The notes under the pieces were generated by a model that did not search any database, was not told the DNA's origin, and saw only the letters and a program-made list of their open reading frames with translations. Shown here in pieces: positions 26,016 to 34,365 of a stretch of 64,000 nt of DNA. The DNA is taken from positions 1-64,000 of the forward strand of contig NZ_NBYX01000011.1 of the NCBI RefSeq assembly GCF_002099195.1, given 5' to 3'. Each line of letters starts with the position of its first letter. Position 1 is the stretch's first letter. The translations under genes and the position numbers were made by a program. The stretch comes from Burkholderia puraquae (GTDB lineage: Bacteria; Pseudomonadota; Gammaproteobacteria; Burkholderiales; Burkholderiaceae).

Positions 26016-26866
26016 ACGTGTTCCGACTGGCGATGGCCGTCGTCTTGGCCTTCTTTGTCTTCGGGGGAGTCTGCGCCCACGCGGACGCCGTTGTCCCGCC
26101 GCTGACATCGAGAGTAACCGATGAGACTGGAACCCTGACCAGCGACCAGAAGGTTGGCCTTGAGCAGACGTTGAAAGAGTTCGAAGCGAAAAAAGGAACG
26201 CAGATTTCGGTTCTTGTCGTTCCAACCACGGAGCCGGAAACCATCGAACAGTATTCGATGCGAGTCGTCGAGCAATGGAAGCTTGGGCGCAAGAACGTCG
26301 ACGACGGTGCGCTCCTGATTATCGCCAAGAACGACCGAACGCTTCGAATCGAGGTCGGATACGGCCTCGAAGGCGTGCTCACCGATGCGACGAGCAATCG
26401 CATCATCAACGAGGCAATCGTTCCCCGGTTCCGAAACGGCGATTTCTACGGCGGCATCACTGCGGGCCTCGACGGCATGATGCGCGTCACCAGCGGCGAG
26501 CAGTTACCCCCACCGCAGCGACGATATCAGGCAAGCGACGGCACCGGACGGTTGCTTCCGGTTCTCTTCCTCCTGACGGTCATGGCCGGCGGCCTGCTGC
26601 GCGCCATGCTCGGGAGACTGCCGGGGGCCGCCGTTACAGGCGGAGTCGTTGGTGTACTCGCGTGGGTTTTGTCGGGGGCGCTTTTTGTCGCTATTGCGGC
26701 AGGACTGATGGCGCTGCTCTTCACGTTGCTGGGGGGCGGGATGGGAGCAGTTGGTGGGCGCTTCATTGGCGGTAGCGGTGGGCGTTTCGGTCGTGATTCG
26801 AATCGCGACATCTTTCGCGGAGGCGGTGGCGGCTTTGGCGGCGGTGGCGCATCGGGACGGTGGTGA
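26012..26866 (+). CDS. TPM-domain membrane protein (YgcG-like)
   Basis: A 284-residue protein with a TPM domain (RVTDETGTLTSDQKVGLEQT... IIAKNDRTLRIEVGYGLEGV), a signal peptide, hydrophobic C-terminal segments (residues about 184-245) and a Gly-rich tail ending GGGGFGGGGASGRW. It begins with a TTG codon overlapping the LemA stop; an alternative ATG lies at 26033. With LemA and the next gene this is the widespread LemA-TPM-TPM membrane set. Confidence 0.85.
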   Translation: MNVFRLAMAVVLAFFVFGGVCAHADAVVPPLTSRVTDETGTLTSDQKVGLEQTLKEFEAKKGTQISVLVVPTTEPETIEQYSMRVVEQWKLGRKNVDDGALLIIAKNDRTLRIEVGYGLEGVLTDATSNRIINEAIVPRFRNGDFYGGITAGLDGMMRVTSGEQLPPPQRRYQASDGTGRLLPVLFLLTVMAGGLLRAMLGRLPGAAVTGGVVGVLAWVLSGALFVAIAAGLMALLFTLLGGGMGAVGGRFIGGSGGRFGRDSNRDIFRGGGGGFGGGGASGRW

Positions 26867-26868
26867 GC

Positions 26869-27366
26869 ATGGACCTGAAACGCCTCTTCCGGCATCTCTT
26901 CACGACCCACTGGCGGGTCAACAGCGCATTTTCACGGCGAGCACTTATTGCTATTGAAGAGGCTGTACGTACCAGTCATCGCGCGCACGTGGGTCAAGTC
27001 AGGTTTGCGGTAGAGGGGGCGCTGCACATCGGCGATTTGCTGAAGGGCATATCTGCGAGGGACCGTGCCATCGAGGTTTTCTCGGACCTCCGGGTTTGGG
27101 ACACGGAGCACAACAACGGCATTCTTATCTATCTGCTTCTTGCGGACCGCGACGTCGAAATCGTTGTGGACCGAGGCATACACGCCAAGGTGGATGGCCG
27201 CGAATGGGAGGCGATTTGCCAAGCCATGGAGGCCCATTTCCGGCAAGGAGATTACCGGTCCGGTGCCCTGCGGGGTGTCGAGCAAGTTACCGAGCTCTTG
27301 AGAAAACACTTTCCAGCTCACGGCCCGAGGCGCGACGACCTTTCGAGTTCGCCCGTTGTGATGTGA
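26869..27366 (+). CDS. second TPM-domain protein
   Basis: A 165-residue soluble protein of the TPM family (FSDLRVWDTEHNNGILIYLL, VDRGIHAKVDGREWEAICQA), without its own signal peptide. I place the start at ATG 26869; a GTG at 26860 overlaps the upstream stop. Probable partner of the LemA and YgcG-like proteins. Confidence 0.8.
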   Translation: MDLKRLFRHLFTTHWRVNSAFSRRALIAIEEAVRTSHRAHVGQVRFAVEGALHIGDLLKGISARDRAIEVFSDLRVWDTEHNNGILIYLLLADRDVEIVVDRGIHAKVDGREWEAICQAMEAHFRQGDYRSGALRGVEQVTELLRKHFPAHGPRRDDLSSSPVVM

Positions 27367-27744
27367 GTCCTTGACCTCATATCGCTCCTCCGGAGCGGAA
27401 ATCTGTCAATTTTGTGAGAAACCATCGGCTCCAAGCCATTTGGCCAACTCAAAGTGCATTTCAATGATGAGCTCCATCGTTTCATGGAAACACTGAAGGC
27501 TCGTGAACGGTTGCTCGAGAACGAACTCGGTAAAGCAATTTCAGACTGGTTCGGGTATCAGGTCGATTGATTTTCCGCGACATTCTTCGCCTCGGCCACG
27601 CGCAATTGCTGGTGGAACAGTTTCACTTAAGCCCCGCCCGACGGGCGTTTGCGGGAATTTTATAGGGCGTTCAGTGAAACTTTGTGAACCGCTTTAAGTG
27701 AAACTATTCGAAGTTGCTACTGGCCAGGTCTCGACCGATACACC
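27367..27744. other. intergenic scar with a possible 38-residue fragment and repeated motifs
   Basis: Contains an open stretch from a GTG at 27454 to a stop at 27570 (HFNDELHRFMETLKARERLL and onward to GYQVD) that looks like the C-terminal end of a longer protein without a credible start, and the inverted motif described at 27620-27704. It lies at the right border of the metal island and is probably debris from a mobile element. No intact gene. Confidence 0.45.
27620..27704. repeat. inverted 11-bp motif with a third partial copy
   Basis: gtttcacttaa (27620-27630) is mirrored by ttaagtgaaac (27694-27704), and cagtgaaac occurs between them at 27672-27680. Repeated terminal motifs of this type occur at ends of some IS21-like elements; here no transposase remains, so this is only a candidate insertion-sequence end. 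Confidence 0.35.
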
Positions 27745-29574
27745 TCACTCCACCGTCACCGACTTCGCCAGATTCCTGGGCTTATCAATATCCGTCCCTC
27801 GCGCCAGCGCCGCGTGATACGCGAGCAATTGCATCGGCACCGTATGCAGAATCGGCGAAAGCGGCCCGTAGTACTCGTTGAGCCGAATCACCTCGATTCC
27901 TTCACTCGGCACCAACCCGCAGTCCACATCCGCGAACACGAACAGCCGTCCATTCCGCGCACTGACCTCATGCATGTTCGACCGGAGCTTTTCAAGCAGC
28001 ATGTCGTTCGGCGCAACCGCAATCACCGGCATCTCGTTGCTCACCAGCGCCAGCGGCCCATGCTTCAGCTCCCCCGCCGGATAAGCCTCCGCGTGAATAT
28101 ACGAAATCTCCTTCATCTTCAGCGCGCCCTCGAGTGCGATCGGATAATGCATCCCGCGCCCGAGAAACAGCATGTTGTCGCGTCGCGCGAGCAACTCTGA
28201 CCACGCCATGATCTGCGGCTCGAGCGCGAGCACTTTCGACATCGCATCGGGCAGGTGCCGAAGCGCCCGCAGGTGTTCCTTCTCCTCGTCGTCGCTTAAC
28301 CGCCCGCGCACCTGCGCAAGCGACAACGTCAGCAGAAACAACGCAACGAGCTGCGTCGTAAACGCCTTCGTCGAAGCCACCCCGATCTCGATCCCCGCAC
28401 GCGTGACAAATTGCAGCGCACATTCCCGCATCAACGCACTCGTTGCGACGTTGCAGATCGCGAGCGTATGCGTCATGCCCATCCGCTTGGCGACATGTAC
28501 CGCACCCAGCACATCGGCCGTCTCACCGCTTTGCGACACCGCGACGACGAGCGTGCGCGGATTCGGCACACTGTCGCGATAGCGAAACTCGCTGGCAATT
28601 TCCACGCTGGCCGGCAGCTTCGCGATGCTTTCGATCCAGTACTTCGCAGTCAGCGCCGCGTGATAACTGCCGCCACACGCGAGCAGCAGCACCGAATCGA
28701 CGTCATTGAAGGCGCGCCACGCACCATCACCGAACAACTCCGGCATGATCGAGGAAACATCGAGCAACGTATCGGCCACCGCCTGCGGCTGTTCGAAGAT
28801 CTCCTTCTGCATGTAGTAGCGATATGACCCGAGATCGGCCGCACCGCTATGCGCGGCGACGCGCTGCACTGCGCGCTCGACACGCAGGCCGGCCGCATCG
28901 ACGATCCAGTAGCGATGCAGTTGAATATCGGCAACGTCACCGTTCTCGAGGTACGCGATGCGATCGGTGATCCCCGACAGCGCAATCGCATCCGACGCCA
29001 GAAAATTCTCGCCCTCACCAACACCGACCACGAGCGGCATCCCGTCGCGCGCGCCGACGACCCGGTGCGGCTCGTCGCGGCACATCACCGCGATCGCATA
29101 GCTGCCGCGCAGTCGCGCGACCGCGCGCCGCACCGCATCGAACAAGTCACCGTCATACAGGTGGTCGATCAGGTGCGCGATGGCCTCGCTGTCGGTCTGG
29201 CTCGCGAACACGTAGCCGTGCGCCTGCAGTTCCGCACGCAGCTGGTCGCAGTTCTCGATGATCCCGTTGTGCGACAGTGCGATGCGCGCATTGGCGTCGC
29301 TCGGTGAGAAGTGCGGATGCGCGTTGAGCGTGACGGGCGCGCCGTGCGTGGCCCAGCGCGTATGCGCGATACCCGTGTAACCCGACAGCGCCTGTCCGGC
29401 GATCTCGCGCTGCAGGTTCGCGACGCGGTCGACGCTGCGGGCGCGCGCCAGCGCCCGGTCGCGGTAGACCACGACGCCGCACGAATCGTAGCCGCGGTAT
29501 TCGAGCCGCTTCAGGCCGTCGACCAGGTTCGGCAGGATGTCCCGCTGGGCGACCGCCCCGACAATTCCACACAT
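27745..29574 (-). CDS. glmS: glutamine-fructose-6-phosphate aminotransferase
   Basis: A 609-residue GlmS. The N-terminal glutaminase has catalytic Cys2 (MCGIVGAVAQ) with THGAPVTLNAHPH and NGIIEN; two SIS sugar-isomerase domains follow (SCGGSYHA-type loop, AVSQSGETADVLGA, KSVTVE end). It makes glucosamine-6-phosphate for cell wall and LPS. The ATG has GGAG 7 bases upstream. Divergent from an Lrp-type regulator; since GlmS is normally also encoded with glmU, this may be a second copy. Confidence 0.95.
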   Translation of the reverse strand: MCGIVGAVAQRDILPNLVDGLKRLEYRGYDSCGVVVYRDRALARARSVDRVANLQREIAGQALSGYTGIAHTRWATHGAPVTLNAHPHFSPSDANARIALSHNGIIENCDQLRAELQAHGYVFASQTDSEAIAHLIDHLYDGDLFDAVRRAVARLRGSYAIAVMCRDEPHRVVGARDGMPLVVGVGEGENFLASDAIALSGITDRIAYLENGDVADIQLHRYWIVDAAGLRVERAVQRVAAHSGAADLGSYRYYMQKEIFEQPQAVADTLLDVSSIMPELFGDGAWRAFNDVDSVLLLACGGSYHAALTAKYWIESIAKLPASVEIASEFRYRDSVPNPRTLVVAVSQSGETADVLGAVHVAKRMGMTHTLAICNVATSALMRECALQFVTRAGIEIGVASTKAFTTQLVALFLLTLSLAQVRGRLSDDEEKEHLRALRHLPDAMSKVLALEPQIMAWSELLARRDNMLFLGRGMHYPIALEGALKMKEISYIHAEAYPAGELKHGPLALVSNEMPVIAVAPNDMLLEKLRSNMHEVSARNGRLFVFADVDCGLVPSEGIEVIRLNEYYGPLSPILHTVPMQLLAYHAALARGTDIDKPRNLAKSVTVE

Positions 29575-29632
29575 ATCGCGCTCCGTAAATGTCCTGTCTG
29601 GATCAATGAGAGCGATGGTAGAACCGACTAAA

Positions 29633-29706
29633 TGGAATTAAATTTCAAAATATAGAAGAAAATGAAACGAATGTCAGATCGTCTATCATGTTGAAATTAA
29701 ATTTCA
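29633..29706. promoter_or_regulatory. two Lrp-type palindromic sites between glmS and its regulator
   Basis: tgaaattaaatttca (29692-29706) is a perfect 15-bp palindrome; tggaattaaatttca (29633-29647) is a near copy with one changed base, centre-to-centre 59 bp. AT-rich pseudo-palindromes repeated on one face of the helix are typical of Lrp/AsnC sites. They flank the divergent glmS and regulator starts. Confidence 0.65.
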
Positions 29707-29730
29707 CACCCTGACCGGAAGGAGCTGCCG

Positions 29731-30222
29731 ATGGCCGGCATCACCCTCGACGATCTCGACCTGCGCATCCTCGCGATCCTGCAGGACGACGCATCGGTGT
29801 CGAACCTGCAACTGGCCGAGCGCGCGCTGTCGTCGCCGCCTACCTGCATGCGCCGCGTGCGGCGGCTGACGGAGGCCGGCGTGATCCGCCGGCAGGTCGC
29901 GGTGCTCGACCCGGTGGCGATCGGCACGGCCGTCACGGCGCTGATCGAGATCAGCCTCGACCGGCAGACGGCGGAAGACTACGACGCGTTCGAAGCGTAC
30001 GTGTGCGCGGAGCCGGCCGTCACGCAGTGCTATCGCGTGTCGCCGGGGCCCGATTTCGTCGTGGTGGCCGATCTGGCCGACGTCGCCGAATACGACGAAT
30101 TCGCGCGGCGGCTGTTCACCGGCGCATCGAACGTCCGCAACGTGCGGACGTTCTTCTCGACGCATCGCGCAAAGTTCGAGGCGAACGCGCGGGTCACGCA
30201 TGCGATGCGCAAGCGAGCTTGA
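29731..30222 (+). CDS. Lrp/AsnC-family regulator
   Basis: A 163-residue Lrp/AsnC protein: helix-turn-helix at residues 5-55 (LQLAERALSSPPTCMRRVRR), hinge, then the RAM ligand-binding ferredoxin-like domain (VTALIEISLD, AVTQCYRVSPGPDFVVVADL). Divergent from glmS and separated by the two AT-rich palindromes, so it probably autoregulates and controls glmS in response to an amino acid or amino sugar. Confidence 0.88.
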   Translation: MAGITLDDLDLRILAILQDDASVSNLQLAERALSSPPTCMRRVRRLTEAGVIRRQVAVLDPVAIGTAVTALIEISLDRQTAEDYDAFEAYVCAEPAVTQCYRVSPGPDFVVVADLADVAEYDEFARRLFTGASNVRNVRTFFSTHRAKFEANARVTHAMRKRA

Positions 30223-30265
30223 TCGACGCATTCGCCATGCGTTCGCGAATGCCTTTGCGATGTCA

Positions 30266-31123
30266 TCACGCAGCCGCGTCAGCCGCGCCCACCAGTTGCA
30301 GCGGCTTGCCATACCCGAAGCAATGCGCGGGCTCAGGGAACGCACGCTGGCGCACGTCGTGCGCGTACTGACGGATCGCATCGCGCATCACCGCGTTCGC
30401 ATCGGCATAGCGCTTCACGAAGCGCGGCGTGTACGCATCGAATGCGCCGATCATGTCCTCGGTCACGAGCACCTGCCCGTCGCAGGCGGGCGATGCGCCG
30501 ATGCCGATCGTCGGGATCGTCAGCGTTTCGGTTAGATGGCGCGCGAGCGCTTCGGCAGTGCCTTCGACGACGACGCTGAACGCGCCGGCCCGTTCAGCCG
30601 CGCACGCGGCATCGAACACCTGCGCGGCGGAGCGCGGGTCCATCCCCTGCGCGCGGAAGCCGCCCGTTGCGTTGGCCTGCTGCGGCATGAGCCCGACGTG
30701 CGCCATCACCGGAATGCCGCGTTCGGTCAGGAAGCGGATCGTGTCGGCCATCTCGCTGCCGCCTTCGAGCTTCACGGCCTGCGCGCCGGTTTCGGCGAGC
30801 AGGCGCGCGGCGGAGCGATACGCTTGCGCGGGCGATTCCTGGTACGTCGAGAACGGCAGGTCGACGACGACACAGGCCTGCGCGGCGCCGCGCACGACGG
30901 CCGCACCGTGTGCAATCATCATGTCGAGCGTGACGCGCAGCGTATCGGGCATCCCGTACAGCACCATGCCGACGGAGTCGCCGACGATGATCACGTCGGC
31001 CACCTCGTCGACGAGCTTCGCCATCGGCGCGGAATACGCGGTCAGCGACACGAGGCTGCCGATGCCCTTGGTCGAACGGATCGCGGTGACGGTCTTGCGG
31101 GTGGTGCGGGTATGAGCGCTCAT
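30266..31123 (-). CDS. panB: 3-methyl-2-oxobutanoate hydroxymethyltransferase (ketopantoate hydroxymethyltransferase)
   Basis: A 285-residue PanB. Recognisable motifs: SLTAYSAPMAKLVDEV, the magnesium-binding DSVGMVLYG, and KLEGGSEM with catalytic residues, then HVGLMPQQ and GIGASPACDGQVLV. It adds a hydroxymethyl group from methylene-tetrahydrofolate to 2-ketoisovalerate in pantothenate synthesis. I place the start at ATG 31123 to match family length; the ribosome site is weak. No panC neighbour, so this may be an accessory copy. Confidence 0.92.
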   Translation of the reverse strand: MSAHTRTTRKTVTAIRSTKGIGSLVSLTAYSAPMAKLVDEVADVIIVGDSVGMVLYGMPDTLRVTLDMMIAHGAAVVRGAAQACVVVDLPFSTYQESPAQAYRSAARLLAETGAQAVKLEGGSEMADTIRFLTERGIPVMAHVGLMPQQANATGGFRAQGMDPRSAAQVFDAACAAERAGAFSVVVEGTAEALARHLTETLTIPTIGIGASPACDGQVLVTEDMIGAFDAYTPRFVKRYADANAVMRDAIRQYAHDVRQRAFPEPAHCFGYGKPLQLVGAADAAA

Positions 31124-31200
31124 GGACGGAAGCCGTGTGAAAGAAGAGCCGCCACGGTAGCATCGCGCTCGTTCGTGCAATGACCTTCGGAGGACGTCTT

Positions 31201-32019
31201 ATGTTGCTGGCGGGACAATCGGGTGACCCTTACGCGGTGCCGCCGATGGCGCGCCTGCCGAGGCCGCTGTACGTGCGTGCGTTCGGGATTCCCGGCAACG
31301 TGAGCATCGACGCGCACAGTCATCCGTGGGCGCAGCTGATGTATGCGACGAGCGGTGTGCTCGAGGTGTCGACGCCGTCGGGCCGGCACCTGCTGCCGCC
31401 GCACTATGCGATGTGGATTCCGCCGCACGTGCCGCATGCGGTGTCGACGCGCGATTGCGTCGCGTTCCACAGCCTGTATCTCGACGCCGCGATCGCGTGC
31501 GACGACGTGCACGGCGATTGCGCGATCCTCTGCATGACGCCGCTGCTGCGGGAGCTGGTGATCGCCACGGCCGAACTGCCGGTGAACTACGACGAGACGG
31601 GGCCGGACGGCGCGCTCGTCTGCCTGATCGCCGACCGGATCGCACGGATGCGGGCGGCGCCGCTCACGGTGCCGCTGCCGCGCGATCCGCGTCTGCTGAA
31701 AATCGCGCGTGCGTTGCATGCGTATCCGGGCGATACGCGCAATCTCGACGAATGGGGCCACCAGGTCGGCGCGACGCGACGCACGCTGTCGCGGCTGTTC
31801 CGGCAGGACACGGGGCTGTCGTTCACCGAATGGCGGCAGGCGGTGCGGCTGCTTGCGTCGCTGCCGCTGCTCGATGCGGGTGAGCCGATCGGTGCGGTGG
31901 CCGCCCAACTGGGTTACGACTCGACGTCGTCGTTCATCGAGCTGTTCCAGGCAAAATTCCGCGTGACGCCCGGCACTTATGCGAAGCGTGAAGCGCGCCG
32001 GCCCGTGCTGAGCGCGTGA
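31201..32019 (+). CDS. AraC-family regulator with cupin sensor
   Basis: A 272-residue AraC protein. An N-terminal cupin (AHSHPWAQLMYATSGVLEVS, HYAMWIPPHVPHAV) precedes the double helix-turn-helix (WGHQVGATRRTLSRLFRQDT, QLGYDSTSSFIELFQAKFRV). The start at 31201 has GGAGG 8-12 bases upstream. Divergent from panB, whose control it may share; ligand unknown. Confidence 0.88.
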   Translation: MLLAGQSGDPYAVPPMARLPRPLYVRAFGIPGNVSIDAHSHPWAQLMYATSGVLEVSTPSGRHLLPPHYAMWIPPHVPHAVSTRDCVAFHSLYLDAAIACDDVHGDCAILCMTPLLRELVIATAELPVNYDETGPDGALVCLIADRIARMRAAPLTVPLPRDPRLLKIARALHAYPGDTRNLDEWGHQVGATRRTLSRLFRQDTGLSFTEWRQAVRLLASLPLLDAGEPIGAVAAQLGYDSTSSFIELFQAKFRVTPGTYAKREARRPVLSA

Positions 32020-32038
32020 CGCGGCCGTACGCCATCGC

Positions 32039-32572
32039 TCAGAACGCGAGCGCCTGCTGCACCGGATGGTGGGCGCCGCGCTCGAACCCGGCACCTTCGA
32101 GCGACAGCAGCGCACGCTTGCGGTCGATGCCGCCCGCATAGCCGGTCAGGCTGCCCGATGCGCCGATCACGCGATGGCACGGCACCATGATCGACACCGG
32201 GTTCCGTCCGACTGCACCGCCCACGGCGCGCGCGCCGCTCATCGGCAAGCCGACGCGCTCGGTGATGTCACCGTACGTCACGAGTTCGCCGAACGGAATC
32301 GCGAGCAACTCCTTCCATACCCTTCGCTGAAACGCGGTGCCGCGCAAGTGAATCGGCACCGAGAACGTCTCGCGCGTGCCGGTGAAGTACTCGGCGACTT
32401 CTTCCGCGACCTTGCGCGCAAGCGGCGACATCGCGAGCGCGTCCGCTTCGGTCACGATCGCAACCGGCGGGAAGTATTTCTGGCCGACGAAGTAGAGGCC
32501 CGTCAGCGCATCGTCCTCGATGCGCACGGCGATGTCGCCCAGCGGGCTCGGAATCAGGTGAGCGGGAGTCAT
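32039..32572 (-). CDS. ogt: methylated-DNA-protein-cysteine methyltransferase
   Basis: A 177-residue O6-alkylguanine-DNA alkyltransferase. The acceptor cysteine is in IMVPCHRVIG; the DNA-binding helix region AFQRRVWKELLAIPFGELVT and the Asn-hinge GRNPVS are present. It removes alkyl groups from guanine O6. Its ATG overlaps the stop of the Ada-AlkA gene (ATGA), giving a two-gene alkylation-repair operon. Confidence 0.95.
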   Translation of the reverse strand: MTPAHLIPSPLGDIAVRIEDDALTGLYFVGQKYFPPVAIVTEADALAMSPLARKVAEEVAEYFTGTRETFSVPIHLRGTAFQRRVWKELLAIPFGELVTYGDITERVGLPMSGARAVGGAVGRNPVSIMVPCHRVIGASGSLTGYAGGIDRKRALLSLEGAGFERGAHHPVQQALAF

Positions 32573-34026
32573 CGCAATACATCTCCATGAAGGCGCCACA
32601 CGTGCAGTGCGGCATACGCGCGCCACGGCGCCCAGCGCGCCGTATGCGGCGCGGATGATGGCACGCGCGCAGGGTCGGTGGGGGCGGCAAGCAACGCATC
32701 GTCGGCCGGGAACGCATTCGGCCACGCCATCGCGCGCATCGCGACATACTGCACCGCACGTTCGTCGAAGCCGGGCAGCGCGCGCAGGGCGTCGAGCGTC
32801 GTGTCGAGCGGCGCCATCGGTTCGAGCGCGAGCGTGCCGTCGTCGACTGCGCGTGCGAGCGACACGATCGCCTGGGAGGCGTCGCGCGCGATGCCGATCG
32901 TTTCGAGCGCGGCAGGCGGCAGCGCGGCCAGCGTCGCGGCGGAAGGCAGCGCGTGCGTGAGGCCCGGCGGCGCGCTTTCGATTGATGTGCCGAAACGCTC
33001 GGCGATGCGCGCCAGCACGGGCGTGCCTGCATGCGTCGCCGCAAGCCGTTCGCCTGCGATCGCACGGATCGCAATCTCGACGCCGTCGAACGCGCCGGGC
33101 ACACGCAGGCCCGGCGAGCCGCTCGCGAGTTCGCCGAGATGCGCGTCGATCACGTCGGGGCGGCTGTCGAGATCGAACAGCCGTCGAATGCGCGCGAGCA
33201 CGGCCGGCACGACCGGCGTCAGCGCGGGCGACACGGTGACGGCCAGCGCGAAGCGCTGCGGCACGTGCGCCACCGACACCCAGCCGGTTACGCGGCCGTC
33301 GGCGCCCCTGTTTCGATCGGGCAATTCGACGACGCGCGCATAACCGGGCGCATCGACCCGCTCGACACCGTCGATCTGCCGTTGCGCGAGAAAACGCATC
33401 AGGTTGGCCCATGCGAACGGCGGCCGGTACGGCAGCGGGAACGTCATGTCGCCATCGGCCGGCGCGCGGGCCCCCTTACGCAGCCGCAGCGGATTGAGGC
33501 CGTACCGTTGAAGAAACAGGTCGTTGAAGCGCCGCACGCTGCTGAACCCGGCCGTCGACGCGACGACGGCCACCGGCAGCGCGGTATCGGTCAGCAGCCG
33601 CTTGGCCATCAGCAGCCGGTGCGTCTGCGCGAACTCGACCGGCGACACGCCGAACTGCGCGCCGAAGATCCGGCGCAGGTGGCGCTCGGTCACGCCGACG
33701 CGCTGCGCGAGCGCGTCGACGGAATGCGCGTTCAGGAAACCGTCCTCGATCAGCGTGGCGGCTGCGTCGGCGAGATTGCCGGACAGGTCGAGCAGCCCGT
33801 GGCCGGGCGCGAGCTCGGGGCGGCAGCGCATGCAGGGCCGGAAGCCGGCTTTCTCGGCGGCCGCGGCGGTCGGGTAGTAGCTGCAGTTCTGCGCTTTCGG
33901 CGGTTTCACCGGGCAGACGGGGCGGCAATACACGCCCGTCGTCGCCACGCCGACGAAGAACCAGCCGTCGAAGCGGCGGTTCCGCGAAAGCAGGGCGTCG
34001 TAGCAGGTATCGGGATCGAGGCGCAT
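32569..34026 (-). CDS. alkA: Ada regulatory domain-AraC-AlkA fusion (3-methyladenine glycosylase II)
   Basis: A 485-residue fusion. Residues 1-75 form the Ada methylphosphotriester domain with four zinc cysteines (34, 38, 65, 68); an AraC-type DNA-binding domain follows (LAQRVGVTERHLRRIFGAQF); then the AlkA N-terminal and HhH-GPD glycosylase parts, with the catalytic Asp region near NAFPADDALL. It senses methyl damage and excises alkylated bases. ATG at 34026 keeps the usual start of the family; ATG at 34044 is possible. The Ada acceptor Cys should make this self-inducing. Overlaps ogt by 4 bp. Confidence 0.93.
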   Translation of the reverse strand: MRLDPDTCYDALLSRNRRFDGWFFVGVATTGVYCRPVCPVKPPKAQNCSYYPTAAAAEKAGFRPCMRCRPELAPGHGLLDLSGNLADAAATLIEDGFLNAHSVDALAQRVGVTERHLRRIFGAQFGVSPVEFAQTHRLLMAKRLLTDTALPVAVVASTAGFSSVRRFNDLFLQRYGLNPLRLRKGARAPADGDMTFPLPYRPPFAWANLMRFLAQRQIDGVERVDAPGYARVVELPDRNRGADGRVTGWVSVAHVPQRFALAVTVSPALTPVVPAVLARIRRLFDLDSRPDVIDAHLGELASGSPGLRVPGAFDGVEIAIRAIAGERLAATHAGTPVLARIAERFGTSIESAPPGLTHALPSAATLAALPPAALETIGIARDASQAIVSLARAVDDGTLALEPMAPLDTTLDALRALPGFDERAVQYVAMRAMAWPNAFPADDALLAAPTDPARVPSSAPHTARWAPWRAYAALHVWRLHGDVLR

Positions 34027-34365
34027 GCGACGACTGTAAACCATCCCGGCCCCCGATTCTGGCTGGAATCGGACATGTGTATCGGCGGCCGCCCTCGCGC
34101 GTGCCCGTCGGGAAAATCCGGGAAAAACGGTTAATGCCACGTGGCGAAACAGTCATCTCTTTTGCCGCGACCAATTTGAGATGACTCATCGAAATCCCCG
34201 ACTGACAGGGCGCCGGCAGACGTCCTATCCTTTTGAAAAACGTTTTCCAGGTTGATCGGCGGAATCGGCCGTGCGCGCCAGCGCACCGCTGCCCGCCCCG
34301 GCGCCGGTCGCCGGTCGACGAACATCGTGCGGCGCGACGGGCGCGGCCGCATATCGGAGACATTC
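34027..34365. other. intergenic region with LacI operator before the uronate transporter
   Basis: Divergent starts of the Ada-AlkA gene and the ExuT-like gene. Holds the LacI-type operator at 34235-34248 and no other clear signal. Confidence 0.6.
34235..34248. promoter_or_regulatory. LacI-family operator before the transporter gene
   Basis: gaaaaacgttttcc, matching 13 of 14 bases of the palindrome ggaaaacgttttcc at 36871-36884 before the LacI gene. The central acgt-containing palindrome is the hallmark of LacI/GalR sites. Confidence 0.75.
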
